Shown: positions 1-10,859 of the stretch, in pieces
How positions within the stretch are numbered: position 1 is the stretch's first letter
Layout: every line of letters begins with the position of its first letter
Assembly: GCA_907165065.1 (NCBI GenBank)
Contig: OU015525.1
Span: forward strand, 29,888,037-29,952,036
DNA length: 64,000 nucleotides
Reading direction: 5' to 3'
DNA from: Caprimulgus europaeus
Lineage: Eukaryota > Chordata > Aves > Caprimulgiformes > Caprimulgidae
Made by a program: the position numbers and the translations under genes
The notes under the pieces: model-generated
What the model saw: only the letters and a program-made list of their open reading frames with translations
The model's database searches: none
Told to the model about the DNA's origin: nothing

Positions 1-131
1 CATTGTGTATCTGGTTAGCTTTTACAGGAGTTAGACTTTGGAGATTTAATGAAGGTAAAATTATATATTTTTTTTCTTAAATTATGTCAGGAAGTGAAAA
101 CATAACTAGTCAAAATATTATCATACCATAG

Positions 132-734
132 TGTCACTGAGACACCCACAAAACAGGCTAAGCAGTCACTTAAATAGGATTTATTGTAGCCAAAATTACT
201 TAGCACTCTGACAAACAATATTAAAGCAGAGGTTGGGAGGTTGAATGGGAATAAACTACTACTCAACTGACTTAAGAATTCCTAAGTTTTTTCCCAATAT
301 TCCTCTAGAATGTTGACTAAAAATGTGTGCTTACTCACCTCTAAAATGAGGGCTCACTGTTCCTGGCAAGTTACCTTGGGCAGTGTCCCAACCCAAGGGA
401 AGGGTCCCTGACTTCAGACCCTCTGCTCCGAGAAGGGAACTCTCTCCACGGCCCCTCAGGCCAGGCTCCCTTCATACCTGAGTCAGTCTGACCTGTGGTC
501 AGTTTCTATTCTTTGGATCAACAGTGTACCCAACAACTGTGTGCCCAGCAAAAGCCCCATAAGAACACGAAAAAAACAAGGAAAGCACAAAAAATTTAAA
601 AAGCATGCAAAAAAAGCAGGGTAGCAAAGAAAAGCATGAAAGCAAGGGTGTGCAAGGGTTAGGTTTTAGCAGCCAGAAAGCCCCAGACACAAGGCAGGGT
701 GGGGATGCATCTGCCACATAAGCAAGGTCTGACA
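132..734 (-). mobile_element. Possible solo LTR, reverse orientation (family not recognised)
   Basis: The block is bounded by TGTCA at 132-136 and TGACA at 730-734, a 5-bp terminal inverted repeat of the kind that ends retroviral LTRs. On the minus strand a polyadenylation hexamer AATAAA lies at 180-185, about 45 bases before the 3' end, which is where an R/U5 boundary would put it. The middle (about 360-480) is more GC-rich than the flanks. Flanks accat(ag) and accct are only loosely alike, so a target duplication is not established. No TATA box was picked out and no coding sequence is seen. It could also be ordinary unique DNA; the call rests on ends plus the AATAAA position. Confidence 0.33.
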
Positions 735-3007
735 ACCCTATTTCTTCTCTTATTAGTAAGGAAAAAGGTTCTTTCTTATTATGAAAAAAAATTTAATGAC
801 TCTGAAGTGGAAGATTATGCCCATAATCCCTATAAATTCCAGAAAAGTATTTAATCATATGCAGGACTCCATTTGTTTTCAGAGAGGTTAACATTAACCT
901 AACTTCATCATAACATTAAGTGTCCCATTAAATCATGCACATATTTTACATTAGTCATGTTTAAATGTTACGCTGTATAGAAATGAGCAGCTGGGGCAAA
1001 GTCTTAACTTTGTAGTTTTAATTATCTTACATAGTCAGTGCAGATTTGGGAAGTGAGGTACATAACTTTAAGTAGTTGTGATTTAATTAACCTTTCACGT
1101 AAAGTTTATTTTAATGTGAAAGATTCTGTTTAACTAAGATATTGCTTGGTAAATTTCTGTAGTAAGACTTTTGCTTAGTTAGCAAGTTAGCAATAAATAT
1201 TTTTATTGGCACATAAATATTTTTAAGTAAAAGAAACAGCAGGATATGATTCAGTCAAATGACAAAAGTGTTAAAATTTAACTATTTAAATTTCTTATTT
1301 GCAGGGCTTCAGTGTGCAAATACAAAGGATTAGTGAATGGAAAAATTTACAGCTAATACTTTAAAATAAACCTAATCAATTTTCACAAAATAAGGTAAAA
1401 TTTAAAAATGCATCTGTATTTAAATAATGTAGGAAAATATTTCAATATATCTATTTTTTTCTGGTCTCTCCTTGTGCATAATACAAAAATGACAGCATGC
1501 AATAAAATAAATCTATAATTATTTTTAACTGTTCCATTTTGGTGGTTACTTATATTTCTTTTGGGTTAAAACAAATCAATATTTGATCTTGTGCTGAAGG
1601 ATGTTATTTGTAATAACTGAAATAAATTTCTTAACAAAAATGAAGGAAGGGAGCATTAGAAATTTTATGTTATGTGTGTACAGTAAAGAACACATTTATC
1701 CTCTTAAAGTCTTACAGTCCTTATGCTTACCTTAATTTCTAGTGAAGAACTCTCATAATTACCAAGGAATTACCCTAAGAAAGCAAAATTCAGAACACAT
1801 AGGTGATCAGTGCCCATTTGTTAGTCAGATCTGCAACTAAAGACTAACATTTCAAAATTATTTTAAAGCTATGTTTCAGGGTTGGACTGGAAATGCATTC
1901 TAAATTATTTTTTATAGTTTAATGTGGTTTAATGTCTCTTTCCAAATTAAAACTGAAGAAGGAAATTCTCCTTTGAAATTAGAACATTAATAATAGAATT
2001 CAAGAGCAAACAGAGGGAAAGATAAAAGTTTTTAGTCTTCTGATATTCATGGTTTTGTTGGATTGTCTTCTGGCTTTTTCCATAGGTAGTGACCTGTATT
2101 TATTTCCAGGTGCTACTGTCTGTACTTGGCAACTGTGATTATGGAAAAAAATATCAGGAAGAGCTATGCAAGAGCATATGAGGCTGTGATAGGCATGAAT
2201 CTTGAGATCTACCAGAATGAACAGAAAAATACCTTCGAAATAATTTTCTCAGGTCAGCTATACACTGGAGGTGAAATTATTATATGATTTATTATTATTA
2301 TTACTATTATTCTGTTCTATCCCACTCCATCTTAACATTTTATTCTGTTAAAATAATTGGTTGCTATAGACAAAAGGGGTAGAATAGAGCTGCATGGATA
2401 AGTCCCATGTTAGGCATCTAGTTTGATGCACTGTTCTCTTCCATTGAAGAAAAAGACACTGAGTAATCTTGACATCTCTGCTTAAATGAAAGAAAGATCT
2501 GTTCTGCATTACTGTTGTTTCACTAGAATGTTTCCTTTTTTTGTGGGTTGTTTGTTTGTTTCTTTGTTTTTTTCAATATTCACTTTGGGGTACTTTTTGG
2601 CAAATTGAACAGACCTAAACCAACACAGGTTTGCTTGCCTATTTTAATTCTGATTGTATTTCTCTGCTACAAAACTAAGCATTATCTGGAGAACTCATTT
2701 GTCAATGTACTCTTATCTTCAGTCTTTCACATACAGGTTGACACTTTTTCCATAACAGTTTCAGAGCAGAGTTCAGAGATTCTCTTCTCTTGCTCTGATG
2801 AAAGCTTATTCAACACCCTTCTGTATGACAGTGAACACGTTGCTTGCTTTCCCTCAGGGATAGGCAGTACAGGATAGCTGGCTTTGACATTCTTCTATTA
2901 TTCAGTGATAGAAGCTTTAAATATGTCAACAGAGGTTTATAGATTAGATGAACCAAAAGGAATTTAATTGATCCAGTAGTGCTGGTTGTTTAAAAATATA
3001 TAAAGTA
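735..3007. other. AT-rich non-coding DNA, nothing recognised
   Basis: Unique-looking AT-rich sequence. It holds a short TTA/ATT run near 2288-2310 and an open frame of 109 codons at 2548-2877 whose low-complexity F/L-rich translation has no recognisable domain. No splice-flanked exon or RNA gene was recognised. Confidence 0.6.
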
Positions 3008-3491
3008 CAGAATCACAGAATCACAGAATCATAGGGTTTGGAAGGGACCTCAAAAGATAATCTAGTCCAAACCACCTACCGAAGCAGGTTCCCTACAACA
3101 GGTTACACAGGAGAGCATCCAGGCGGGTTTTGAACATTTCCAGAGATGGAGACTCCACAACCTCTCTGGTTAGCCTATTCCAGTCCTCTGACACCCTAAC
3201 AGTAAAGAAGGTTTTTCCTTAGGTTTATATAGAACCTTCAGTGTTCCAGTTTTTTACTATTGCCCCTTGTCCTGTCACTGGGTACTACTGAAAAAAAGCC
3301 CAACCCCATCCATTTTGCCCCTGCACTTCAGGTATTTAGGGACATTAATAAGATCCCCTCCCAGTCTTCTCTTCTCCAGGCTGAAGAGTCCCAGCTCTCT
3401 CAGCCTTTCCTCATACAGGAGATGTTCCAGGATGGTAATTATCTTTGTGGCCCACAGCCGAACTCTCTCTAGAAGATCCTTATCTTTCTTC
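3008..3491 (-). mobile_element. CR1 LINE 3' fragment
   Basis: Read on the minus strand, the segment ends with the CR1 3' signature: a GAAGGGACCTC-type block (as GAGGTCCCTTC) followed by repeated ATTCTGTG octamers at 3008-3030. Further in are the usual CR1 blocks: the GGAGACTCCACAACCTCTCT-type stretch near 3148-3167, and the region coding the ORF2 C-terminus (about 3260-3480), which corresponds to the part following the reverse transcriptase. The copy is 5'-truncated near 3491, as CR1 copies usually are. Reading frames are broken, so it is inactive. The plus-strand open frames at 3260-3518 are antisense shadows of it. Confidence 0.93.
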
Positions 3492-4291
3492 TGTTATAAA
3501 TATACACTTCTGTTATAACTAGTTCCTCCAAAATAGTGGGGTGTAGTCAAGGAATTCTGTGTTTTTAAAATGGCTTGCTGTCCATTCAGACAATATTAAA
3601 TGTAAACCGTTGTTATATTATTAAATTCAGTTTTACTAATACTACTTGTAAAGACACTTACTGCAGAGATCAAAAGGTTAATTTACTGGAGGTACTCTCA
3701 GTAGTCATTAGTAAAATGTCCTACACAAAACAAAACATTAGAGTATGCCAGTTCAACCTCTGCTTCCAAGGAAGACCTTTTGATGTTGGATTATTATGCT
3801 GTAGCAAAATATGTTTGATTAGTCTCAATGGACTCAACACATACCACTGTTTTGAGACTGCTAAGAAATCCCTGGCTATTTTTTTAGGATCTAAGCTCCA
3901 CTTCCCCACCCAATGGATTGCTTATTTAAATAAATTCAAACAAAATGTAAAAATGACTAAACTAAAAGTATATGTCAGGATGCTTGTCTTGAATGTTAAA
4001 GCTATTTTCTATGTACACATATATGATTTAGGAGTCTAATCTTGATGAAAATGAGCAGCCCAAAGTTCCTAATGTACTTGTATGTTTTTGAAAATGTTGC
4101 CTATGATATGAATCCTCTGAGAGGATCTTGTCTAAGTTACAAATCTCTGCATTGAAAAGCAATTGTATTCACATTGGATTTTGTAGGTAAGGACTGTAAT
4201 TTAGAATTGCAGCAATAGTGTTTATGAATTGTAACTGACTTCAGGATGTTAACAATATACAGTGTTCATCCATTTCATCCATATAACCATC

Positions 4292-4329
4292 CATATATAG
4301 GTTATATGCTAGAATATAACCTATATATG
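4292..4329. repeat. Perfect 16-bp inverted repeat with 6-nt loop
   Basis: Left arm CATATATAGGTTATAT (4292-4307) is the exact reverse complement of the right arm ATATAACCTATATATG (4314-4329); the loop is GCTAGA. It can form a hairpin or cruciform. The stem is AT-rich with a G/C core, and nothing around it marks it as a known transposon end. Confidence 0.9.
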
Positions 4330-4356
4330 TACAACTCTTGATGTTTTGTCCTTAAA

Positions 4357-4376
4357 TCATTTCATTTCATTTCATT
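4357..4376 (+). repeat. Short TTTCA pentanucleotide run
   Basis: About four copies of ATTTC/TTTCA in a row, followed at once by the partial complement AAATGAA. It is too short to be called an expansion. Confidence 0.75.
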
Positions 4377-7056
4377 CTAAAATGAATAAAAAAAGACATT
4401 TTTATAAGCAAAAATAGATCTCGTGTGTATTATTGTAACTTACTTCTACTAACGTATCATTACAGGAATTGCCTAACAGAAAAGGCTGTTTCTGCAGTAT
4501 TGGAATACTCAATGAAAGTGTAGCATGGCAATAAGAAGTATATTTTTTAATATGGAAAATCCAGAAATCCTTAGAACAGCATGAAAATGCTTCATATTAA
4601 TACAGTAAAATTTGTTTTGTGGGGGTTGACTTCAGTTGCATTATGGAACTCCTGCACTGTCCAGGACAAAAATTATCATGATGCAATAATGACTTCTGCA
4701 ACCAAAATCACCATTGCCCTGGAATGCTGAACTGCAATGAAAATATGCAGCAACAAGGTTAACTCACTCAAGCAAACACTTCAGATCATATCAATAATTC
4801 AGAAATTACTGGTTTTGTTTGGAAATGTGTACATACTACGTCTTGAAAATATGTAAAGATATTTTTTTTTTCTTTTCTTTCCTGTGTAGTTGCAGGATGT
4901 CCACATTTTGCTTCCTTGCTAGAAAAAAGCAAGCACTGAAAAATTAAAGCGTTTTGTAGTGGACATTTTGAACACTGTTCGGCTTTGCTAATCTTTAAGC
5001 ACTCATTAAGAATTTCTATCCATGGCACTACCTTACCTGCTTGAATTAAAACAGGAAAACCGACTCTCAGAAGAACCAGTTTGCTCGTATTTCAGCAGTT
5101 CTTAGAGGTTTCCTGTGAAACTGGAACTTCATTGGACTTCACAATACTTGTTCACAAACAGTTTCTAACCCTAGACAAGGCAAAGACGAAAGGGCTAAAG
5201 GACAAACAAATAAAAGATACAACATATAACCTTTTTTATAGAGAAACACGTGAAGCTTAAGTGGTAGTACTTTCAAACACTTTAAATAACTTATTGCCAA
5301 AGGATGTGTCTACTTGTGCCTTTGAAATTAGATCTGGACTCCTTGGTCATTACCTACAGCTGGTTAACTGTTGTCACCATGCCAAAATGTGTTGCATTTC
5401 AGCATATGTCCCTTAACAGAATATATTTGCACAGACATACAAGCATACTTTGAAGCTGGGCTTAGTTTAGTCAACATAGAATGCTGATAGAGGAAACTGG
5501 GTCAATTTGTATCCATCTCTGTAGACACACACATCCAGGCTCTGAGGAGCTAAATCCGAATGCACTATATCATCATGAATTGCTCCTTTCTATTTCTGCA
5601 TATCCATCCATAAATTCAGACTAGCTCCTGGTTAAAATAATCTGTATTTTGTCAAAAACACTTTAAAAAAGGAATATTCTAGCTGATCAACTCAATGTTT
5701 CTGAATCCCAACAATTTTTCACCTTGAGTCTCTTCTCTGCAAGGCCAGAGTTAAATGGAAACAAAGTAGACTCACGTACACAGATAGAGTCTCATTGATT
5801 TATGACTTGAAATCATTTGAACAGTTCACCCAACAGTACAACCTCAGAGATGAGATTTTCATAACTATAAATTTTGACAGATGTACAGCAGTCCATATCC
5901 AAGTGTGAAAACAAATTGCAAAAACTCAAAAAAACAGGTGGAGTTAAAGGGCAAATTACTAGTCTTTATGCAGTACTAAGTAGTACGAACATACATAAGT
6001 CACAGAACATAAAAGAAAAATAAGAAAGACAATTTCTGATCAGATGACTCCTGGGCAAATGTGTCCTACAGTGTACACACCATCACCTCCTTTCCAACAG
6101 TAAGTGATTGCTAGCAGAAAATAATTCCTCTGTACTCTAATAATCAGCAGTAAAATGAGAATAACGGGGTCAACATCCTGTGGAAAATGGGAACAGGAAA
6201 ATAGGTCACCACAAACATAATTTTCTGGTGTTATTCACAACTGCAAAATATAGAACATATAAATATATAAGCTTATATGAAACCTTTGACATGACATGCA
6301 TTTTGAAAAATGTACAATCCCTTATGTTCTGAAAATAAATTCTGCTATTCTATTTATACAAAAACACATTTATGCACAAAAAAATTAAGCAGGTCTCCCA
6401 ACACCTACACTTAAGAAGGGTCTATTTAGTTATTAGATTAGTAATAATGTAACGGAAAAGGGAAAGAACTAGATTTTACTTAAAAGAAATGCCACAATCC
6501 CAAAATAAAAAGAAAATTACAAGTTGCAATGAGGAAAACATAGACCATATACACAAATCTGGGAAAAAAAAAAAAGAAAGCACAGGAAAAAGACAACTAG
6601 CAAGCCAGAAAAATTCACTTTACATCATAATATGTATAAATTGCACTATTTGTAGACATGTATCACTTCATTGGTAAAAAAAATAAACCACAGTGTGAGC
6701 ACATAGAGGTGTAATACTTCTAAAAAAAAAATAAAATAAATAAAGCAAGCAAGATTTGAACCATTCCAAGGACGTGCTGTTAAAATGCTTGTTAAAAACA
6801 ACTGCTGTGGTTCCCTGTTCAAGAATCAGCCAGTAATAAGGCTGAGCATTTTTCCCCCCCACACACATGCAAGTAGGCTTGATTGACCACCAACAGATAA
6901 ACAAAGGCAGAAGAGCAGAGCCAGATGCATCAGATACACACAAACAATACTCATATAAATGACACAGATGTCAGACCTGGTCCCTCCAATATCCAGCTCC
7001 AAGACCAGAAAGACAGACTACTTGCCAGCTAGTCTGACTTGAGTTTGCTAGTATGT

Positions 7057-7076
7057 CACACACACACACACACACA
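7057..7076 (+). repeat. (CA)10 microsatellite
   Basis: Ten uninterrupted CA units in otherwise unique sequence. Confidence 0.95.
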
Positions 7077-8080
7077 AGATGGGATGAGCACTCACTCATT
7101 TCTCCCTCTGGACAGAAATGTGAATTTGCCAAGAAGTAAGGACAGATTGTGCTGTGATCATGGACAGGACTCAGACAAGTATACTGACTTGTTTACATGA
7201 GACTGTTCTCTATAATTGCCTCTCTTCATTTTTTTCTCTCTTTTTCTCCCTGACATTTTATCATTCTCTTAAGCAGTCTGTAATGTTTTGCACATTCCCA
7301 TAGTCCACTCAAGCATCCCTTAAGAAGTTTTAAACTTGCAATGATTCCCCTGAAATATCCTATAGTAAGTTTGCTCTTTCACATCAGATCCATGATACTC
7401 TCATTTCCCTTCTGACCTATTGCGAAATAGTCATTGATCCTGCCCAAGTTCACACTTGCTTATTGTCTTTAACAGCCCATCCAATAGCTCTGGTCTTTCA
7501 TATGGACTTTGTTATCTGTTGCTTCCTTAGGGTTTCTGTAACTGTGTGTTCAGTTTTTTGCTTTCCCTGTTTCTTGTCTTGGACTTTTTACCAGATGTTC
7601 TGACAAAATGGATGTCCTACATTGAAGCTATCCTTACAAAATCTTATCTAACATTCAGCCTAATCCTATCCTTTTCCCTGTCCCTCTCACTTTCCATATG
7701 AGTAGATTTTTTAACACTAAACAACAATGCTGATTATTTGCTGCTGGTGAGGTAGATGATTTAAATATTGAATTCAGCTGCTTACCTTTTATTAAATTAC
7801 TATGAAGGCTCAAATGCCATGGAAATTTTGGACTCTGAAAAAGAGAACTGGCTCTGTATTATATTAACTATATTGTTTGTGTCACAGCCTCTCTTTCCAC
7901 ATTCATAGAAAACCCCCAAAATAACAACACAGGAATTTTTATAAACCTTTTCCTCAAATGTTATAAATTATGTATCAGCTTTTCCTTCTCAGTGAGCCTA
8001 TTTTCTGCCAAACCTTTTAAAGACAAATGAAAAGCTTTCTTATCCTGAAAATACACTTATGAACAGAAGACCTGCAAAAA

Positions 8081-8735
8081 TTCATAGAATCATGGAATAC
8101 CTGGTTGGAAGGGATCTCAAGGATTATCTGTTCCAACCTTTCTCAGCCAAAGCACAACCTAGACAAGATGGCCCAGCACCCTATCCAACTGAATCTTAAG
8201 TGTCCAATGTTGGGGAATCCACCATTTTCCTGGGTAGATTATTCCGATGGCTGATTGTTCTCATTGTGAGAAATGCTCCTCTTGTGTCCACTTGGAATCT
8301 CCCCAGCAGTAACATGTACCCATTACCCCTTGTCTTTTCCATGTGACTCCTTGTACAAAGGGAGTCTTCATTTTCTCTGTAGCCACACTTTAAGTACCAG
8401 CACATGGTTATGAGGTCTCCTCTAAACCTTCTTTTCTCAAGGCTGAGCAAACCAAATTCTCTCATCCTTTACCTGTATGGCAGGCTTCCCAGTCCTTTGA
8501 CCATCTTCATGGCCCTTCTTTGGACCCTCTCCAGCCTGTCCCCATCTTTTTTGTACAGTGGGGACCAAAACTGAACACAGTATTCCAGGCGTGGCCTGAC
8601 AAGCAGTGCGTAGAGTGGGATAATGATAAGTTTATTTCTGCTGGTGATGTCCTTGTTGATGCAACCCAGCATCCTGTTGGCTTTCTTCCAACAAGTCTGT
8701 CTGGTCTATCTACTGAAGTCTATTTTCTTAACTGT
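8081..8735 (-). mobile_element. CR1 LINE 3' fragment with ORF2 C-terminus
   Basis: The minus strand carries the C-terminal part of the CR1 ORF2 protein, which in intact elements is an endonuclease/reverse transcriptase for target-primed retrotransposition. From 8672 downwards one reads MLGCINKD, LLVRPRLEYCVQFWSPLYKK and LERVQRRAMKMVKGLG, the conserved post-YADD thumb region. An in-frame stop interrupts it near 8466-8468, and the same frame continues with MREFGLLSLEKRRFRGDL and further to about 8196. The 3' UTR and tail (TTCCAACC then ATTCTATGA-type sequence) lie at 8081-8200. Endonuclease, most of the RT and the 5' end are missing, so the copy is 5'-truncated near 8735 and dead. Confidence 0.95.
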
Positions 8736-9796
8736 TTAAAATAAAATTTAAAATTCATTTCTATATTTAATATCTTCTGTTAAGTGGTCAAAGACCTACA
8801 TTTTACATCAAACATAAACATTCATTAGCCAGACTGTATGAAAATGATAAAACTCTAAAGATCAAACATAGTATGACTATTTTTGTCATAGTATGATCCC
8901 TGTTATGAGTATCTAGATGCTGCAGTGGATTAAATGACTGACAATTGTAATTTTTGCTTAAATAGTTTCCCTAAAAATAAATAATATGCAACAGAGATGC
9001 ACAGAAAATTTGATTTCAAGTATATCAGCTTGTAGAAACTGCTGTTAAAAATACCTGATCTTATGTAGATTTCTAATACAGAACATACAAAAACCACCAT
9101 AAAACTGTGTTTCAGATTGCTTTGCTTAACATCCAAAAAATCCAAAAAATGTTCAGTGTTTTCTGACATGCCAGCTGTTGTCTGAGAATAAAAGTAGTAA
9201 GGGACAACTTTACAACTGCTATGTAAAACACTTTCTAGATTTAAAGTATATTTAGTGCATCTGTTTGGGTCACCAAGTTTTTCCAGGTGGATTCTTAATT
9301 TCTGAAGGTTAGTGCCTTTTTCAGCTTCTTTTCTTGTATGTTTTTGAAATATACTAAGTAAAAAGTGTCAGACTGTATTCAATGTCTTTCCTGTGTAAAA
9401 TATTGCTTCAGTGTCTATTGTAGTATTTATTTTAGAAATGACTGATAGAAGATTGCTACTGACTTCTATATGCTTTGGATCTCTTAAAATTTGTTCATGC
9501 CTACAGTGGGAAATACACACTTATTTGCTTTTTAGTAAGAATATTAGTATTGCAGAATTCAGAACTACCAATTGTTTGTAACCAGACTGTTCAGATGATT
9601 ACCTGACAACTATTTCTAAGACAAGTCATCCTTACCCTATGAAATATTTTGCAAAGTGTAATTAAGTGTTTGGTGCTGATATCTAGTACTGTTCCCCTCT
9701 CATTTATTAATAGAATAAACACTAAGTGGGGCATTGTTGTGTGAAAGCAATTTGTCAGGAAATAAACCTCCTTGCATTCCAGCATACTCTTAGATA
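8736..9796. other. AT-rich non-coding DNA, nothing recognised
   Basis: Unique AT-rich sequence between a CR1 fragment and an LTR-associated block. Only short open frames without recognisable domains. Confidence 0.6.
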
Positions 9797-10149
9797 ACTG
9801 GAGGAGCTGGGGGCAGCTAGGCTTAGGTGCTGAGTGATGCCCAATTCAGCACTATGAGTCCAACAACGGCGGACTCACTCGATAGTGCGCTTCATGCTTG
9901 TCAGCCCACAACTTATGGACTCTCACAGATAAACCTGAAGAATTTAGTGGCATCCTGTGGAGGATGAGGTTGGTGTGGCTGGTTAGACAGACACAGTTCA
10001 ATGTGGCACTACAAGTCTGGCTACACCAAAGCCAGATTCACTTGATAGTGCCCTGCACCTGCTGTCCAGTCCACGATCTATGGATTCTCATAGCCTACCA
10101 GGCTGCGCCCGGTGAGAAATTGTGCAACAAGTCAATAAGCAAATAAGGC
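9797..10149 (-). repeat. Diverged tandem duplication (period about 160 bp) next to the LTR
   Basis: Two related copies are seen: unit A (about 9850-9928, CACTAT..AGTCC..GACTCACTCGATAGTGCG..ATGGACTCTCACAG) and unit B (about 10007-10093, CACTAC..AGTCT..GATTCACTTGATAGTGCC..ATGGATTCTCATAG). The intervening 9929-10006 weakly resembles 9797-9849, so the period is about 157-165 bp. It abuts the U5-like side of the reverse LTR, so it is either a long U5 or an untranslated leader of the same fossil element. Family not recognised. Confidence 0.6.
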
Positions 10150-10859
10150 ACTTTAATAAAACAACAGGAATAATACAGATTAATGTGGATTGCTGGTGAT
10201 AATCTGCTGTCTGCAGAAGTATATACAGGCATCAAGGTTACAAATTGCTAACAAGTTCTAAGTTAAAAAAACAATTGTACAGAGATCTCTAAGTTTCCGA
10301 GAAAGTCCTCAGGGCAGTATAAATCTTACCCAAAGGCCTCCCTATCGGGGGGAAGAGAGGCTCAGCCCGTCTGCTGGTCCCAGAGGTCAGAGGTCTGCGA
10401 TAGTATATTCCCTGGCATCTCCCTTTCTTTGGGCTACTTTTATACTATTTTTTACCTTCAAGGTGGAGCTTGAGTGACTCTAGTAATAATTTTTCAGTGA
10501 TTGGTAAAAACACTTGCATTTCCCTTTTAAGGTAGAAGATACCAAAACTTAGACCACATGCTCAGTAAGGGGGGAAGGGGGTGGTCAGTGAGCCAGAGGT
10601 ATGTTTTATGTTTTTATAATTCAAGGTTAACACAAAGAAGGTATTTGTCTGAAGGGTGCCAGATGGTCTGTCCAGGGTCACAAACAGATACTATATCAGC
10701 TCCTTGGTGCCATAGGTCTTAGTGATTACGGGAGTTAGTGAAAGGATTTCCACTCCTTCTTATGCCCCCCATATTGGTATGCAGACCAGGCTCTCCAGGA
10801 GACAACCTTGAGGATTCTTTGCCTTCCAGTTGCATTTTCCCCTGGGATCTTCTTCAACA
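10150..10859 (-). mobile_element. LTR of an endogenous retrovirus, reverse orientation
   Basis: Read on the minus strand the block begins TGTTGAAGAAG at 10859. It has a TATA-like TATAAAAG at about 10437-10444, a GC-richer stretch after it (R-like, about 10310-10420), and an AATAAAGTGCC polyadenylation signal at about 10150-10162. The order U3, TATA, R, polyA is that of an avian ERV LTR. The left (3') boundary is uncertain because the tandemly duplicated sequence at 9797-10149 follows directly. No gag, pol or env coding sequence is present, so this is a fossil, either a solo LTR or an LTR plus leader. Confidence 0.65.

Larger units (their letters stand above)
3492..8080. other. Non-coding DNA with small simple repeats
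   Basis: AT-rich sequence without a recognised gene. A 154-codon open frame at 3575-4039 lacks any known domain, and its cysteine- and asparagine-rich composition fits a chance opening. A perfect hairpin (4292-4329), a TTTCA pentamer run (4358-4376) and a CA dinucleotide run (7057-7076) are listed separately. Confidence 0.6.

Noticed and set aside
2548-2877. 109-codon open frame starting with an F/V-rich stretch
   Set aside because: The hydrophobic start comes from a T/G-rich simple stretch. No family resemblance was seen.
3575-4039. 154-codon open frame on the plus strand, the longest outside mobile elements
   Set aside because: The translation has no recognisable domain, the composition is that of AT-rich random sequence, and no promoter, splice or polyadenylation context supports a gene.
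10100-10120. TGGTAGGC-type sequence on the minus strand after the U5-like region, as a possible retroviral primer-binding site
   Set aside because: It does not match the 3' end of a tRNA that I can name with confidence, and the LTR boundary itself is uncertain.
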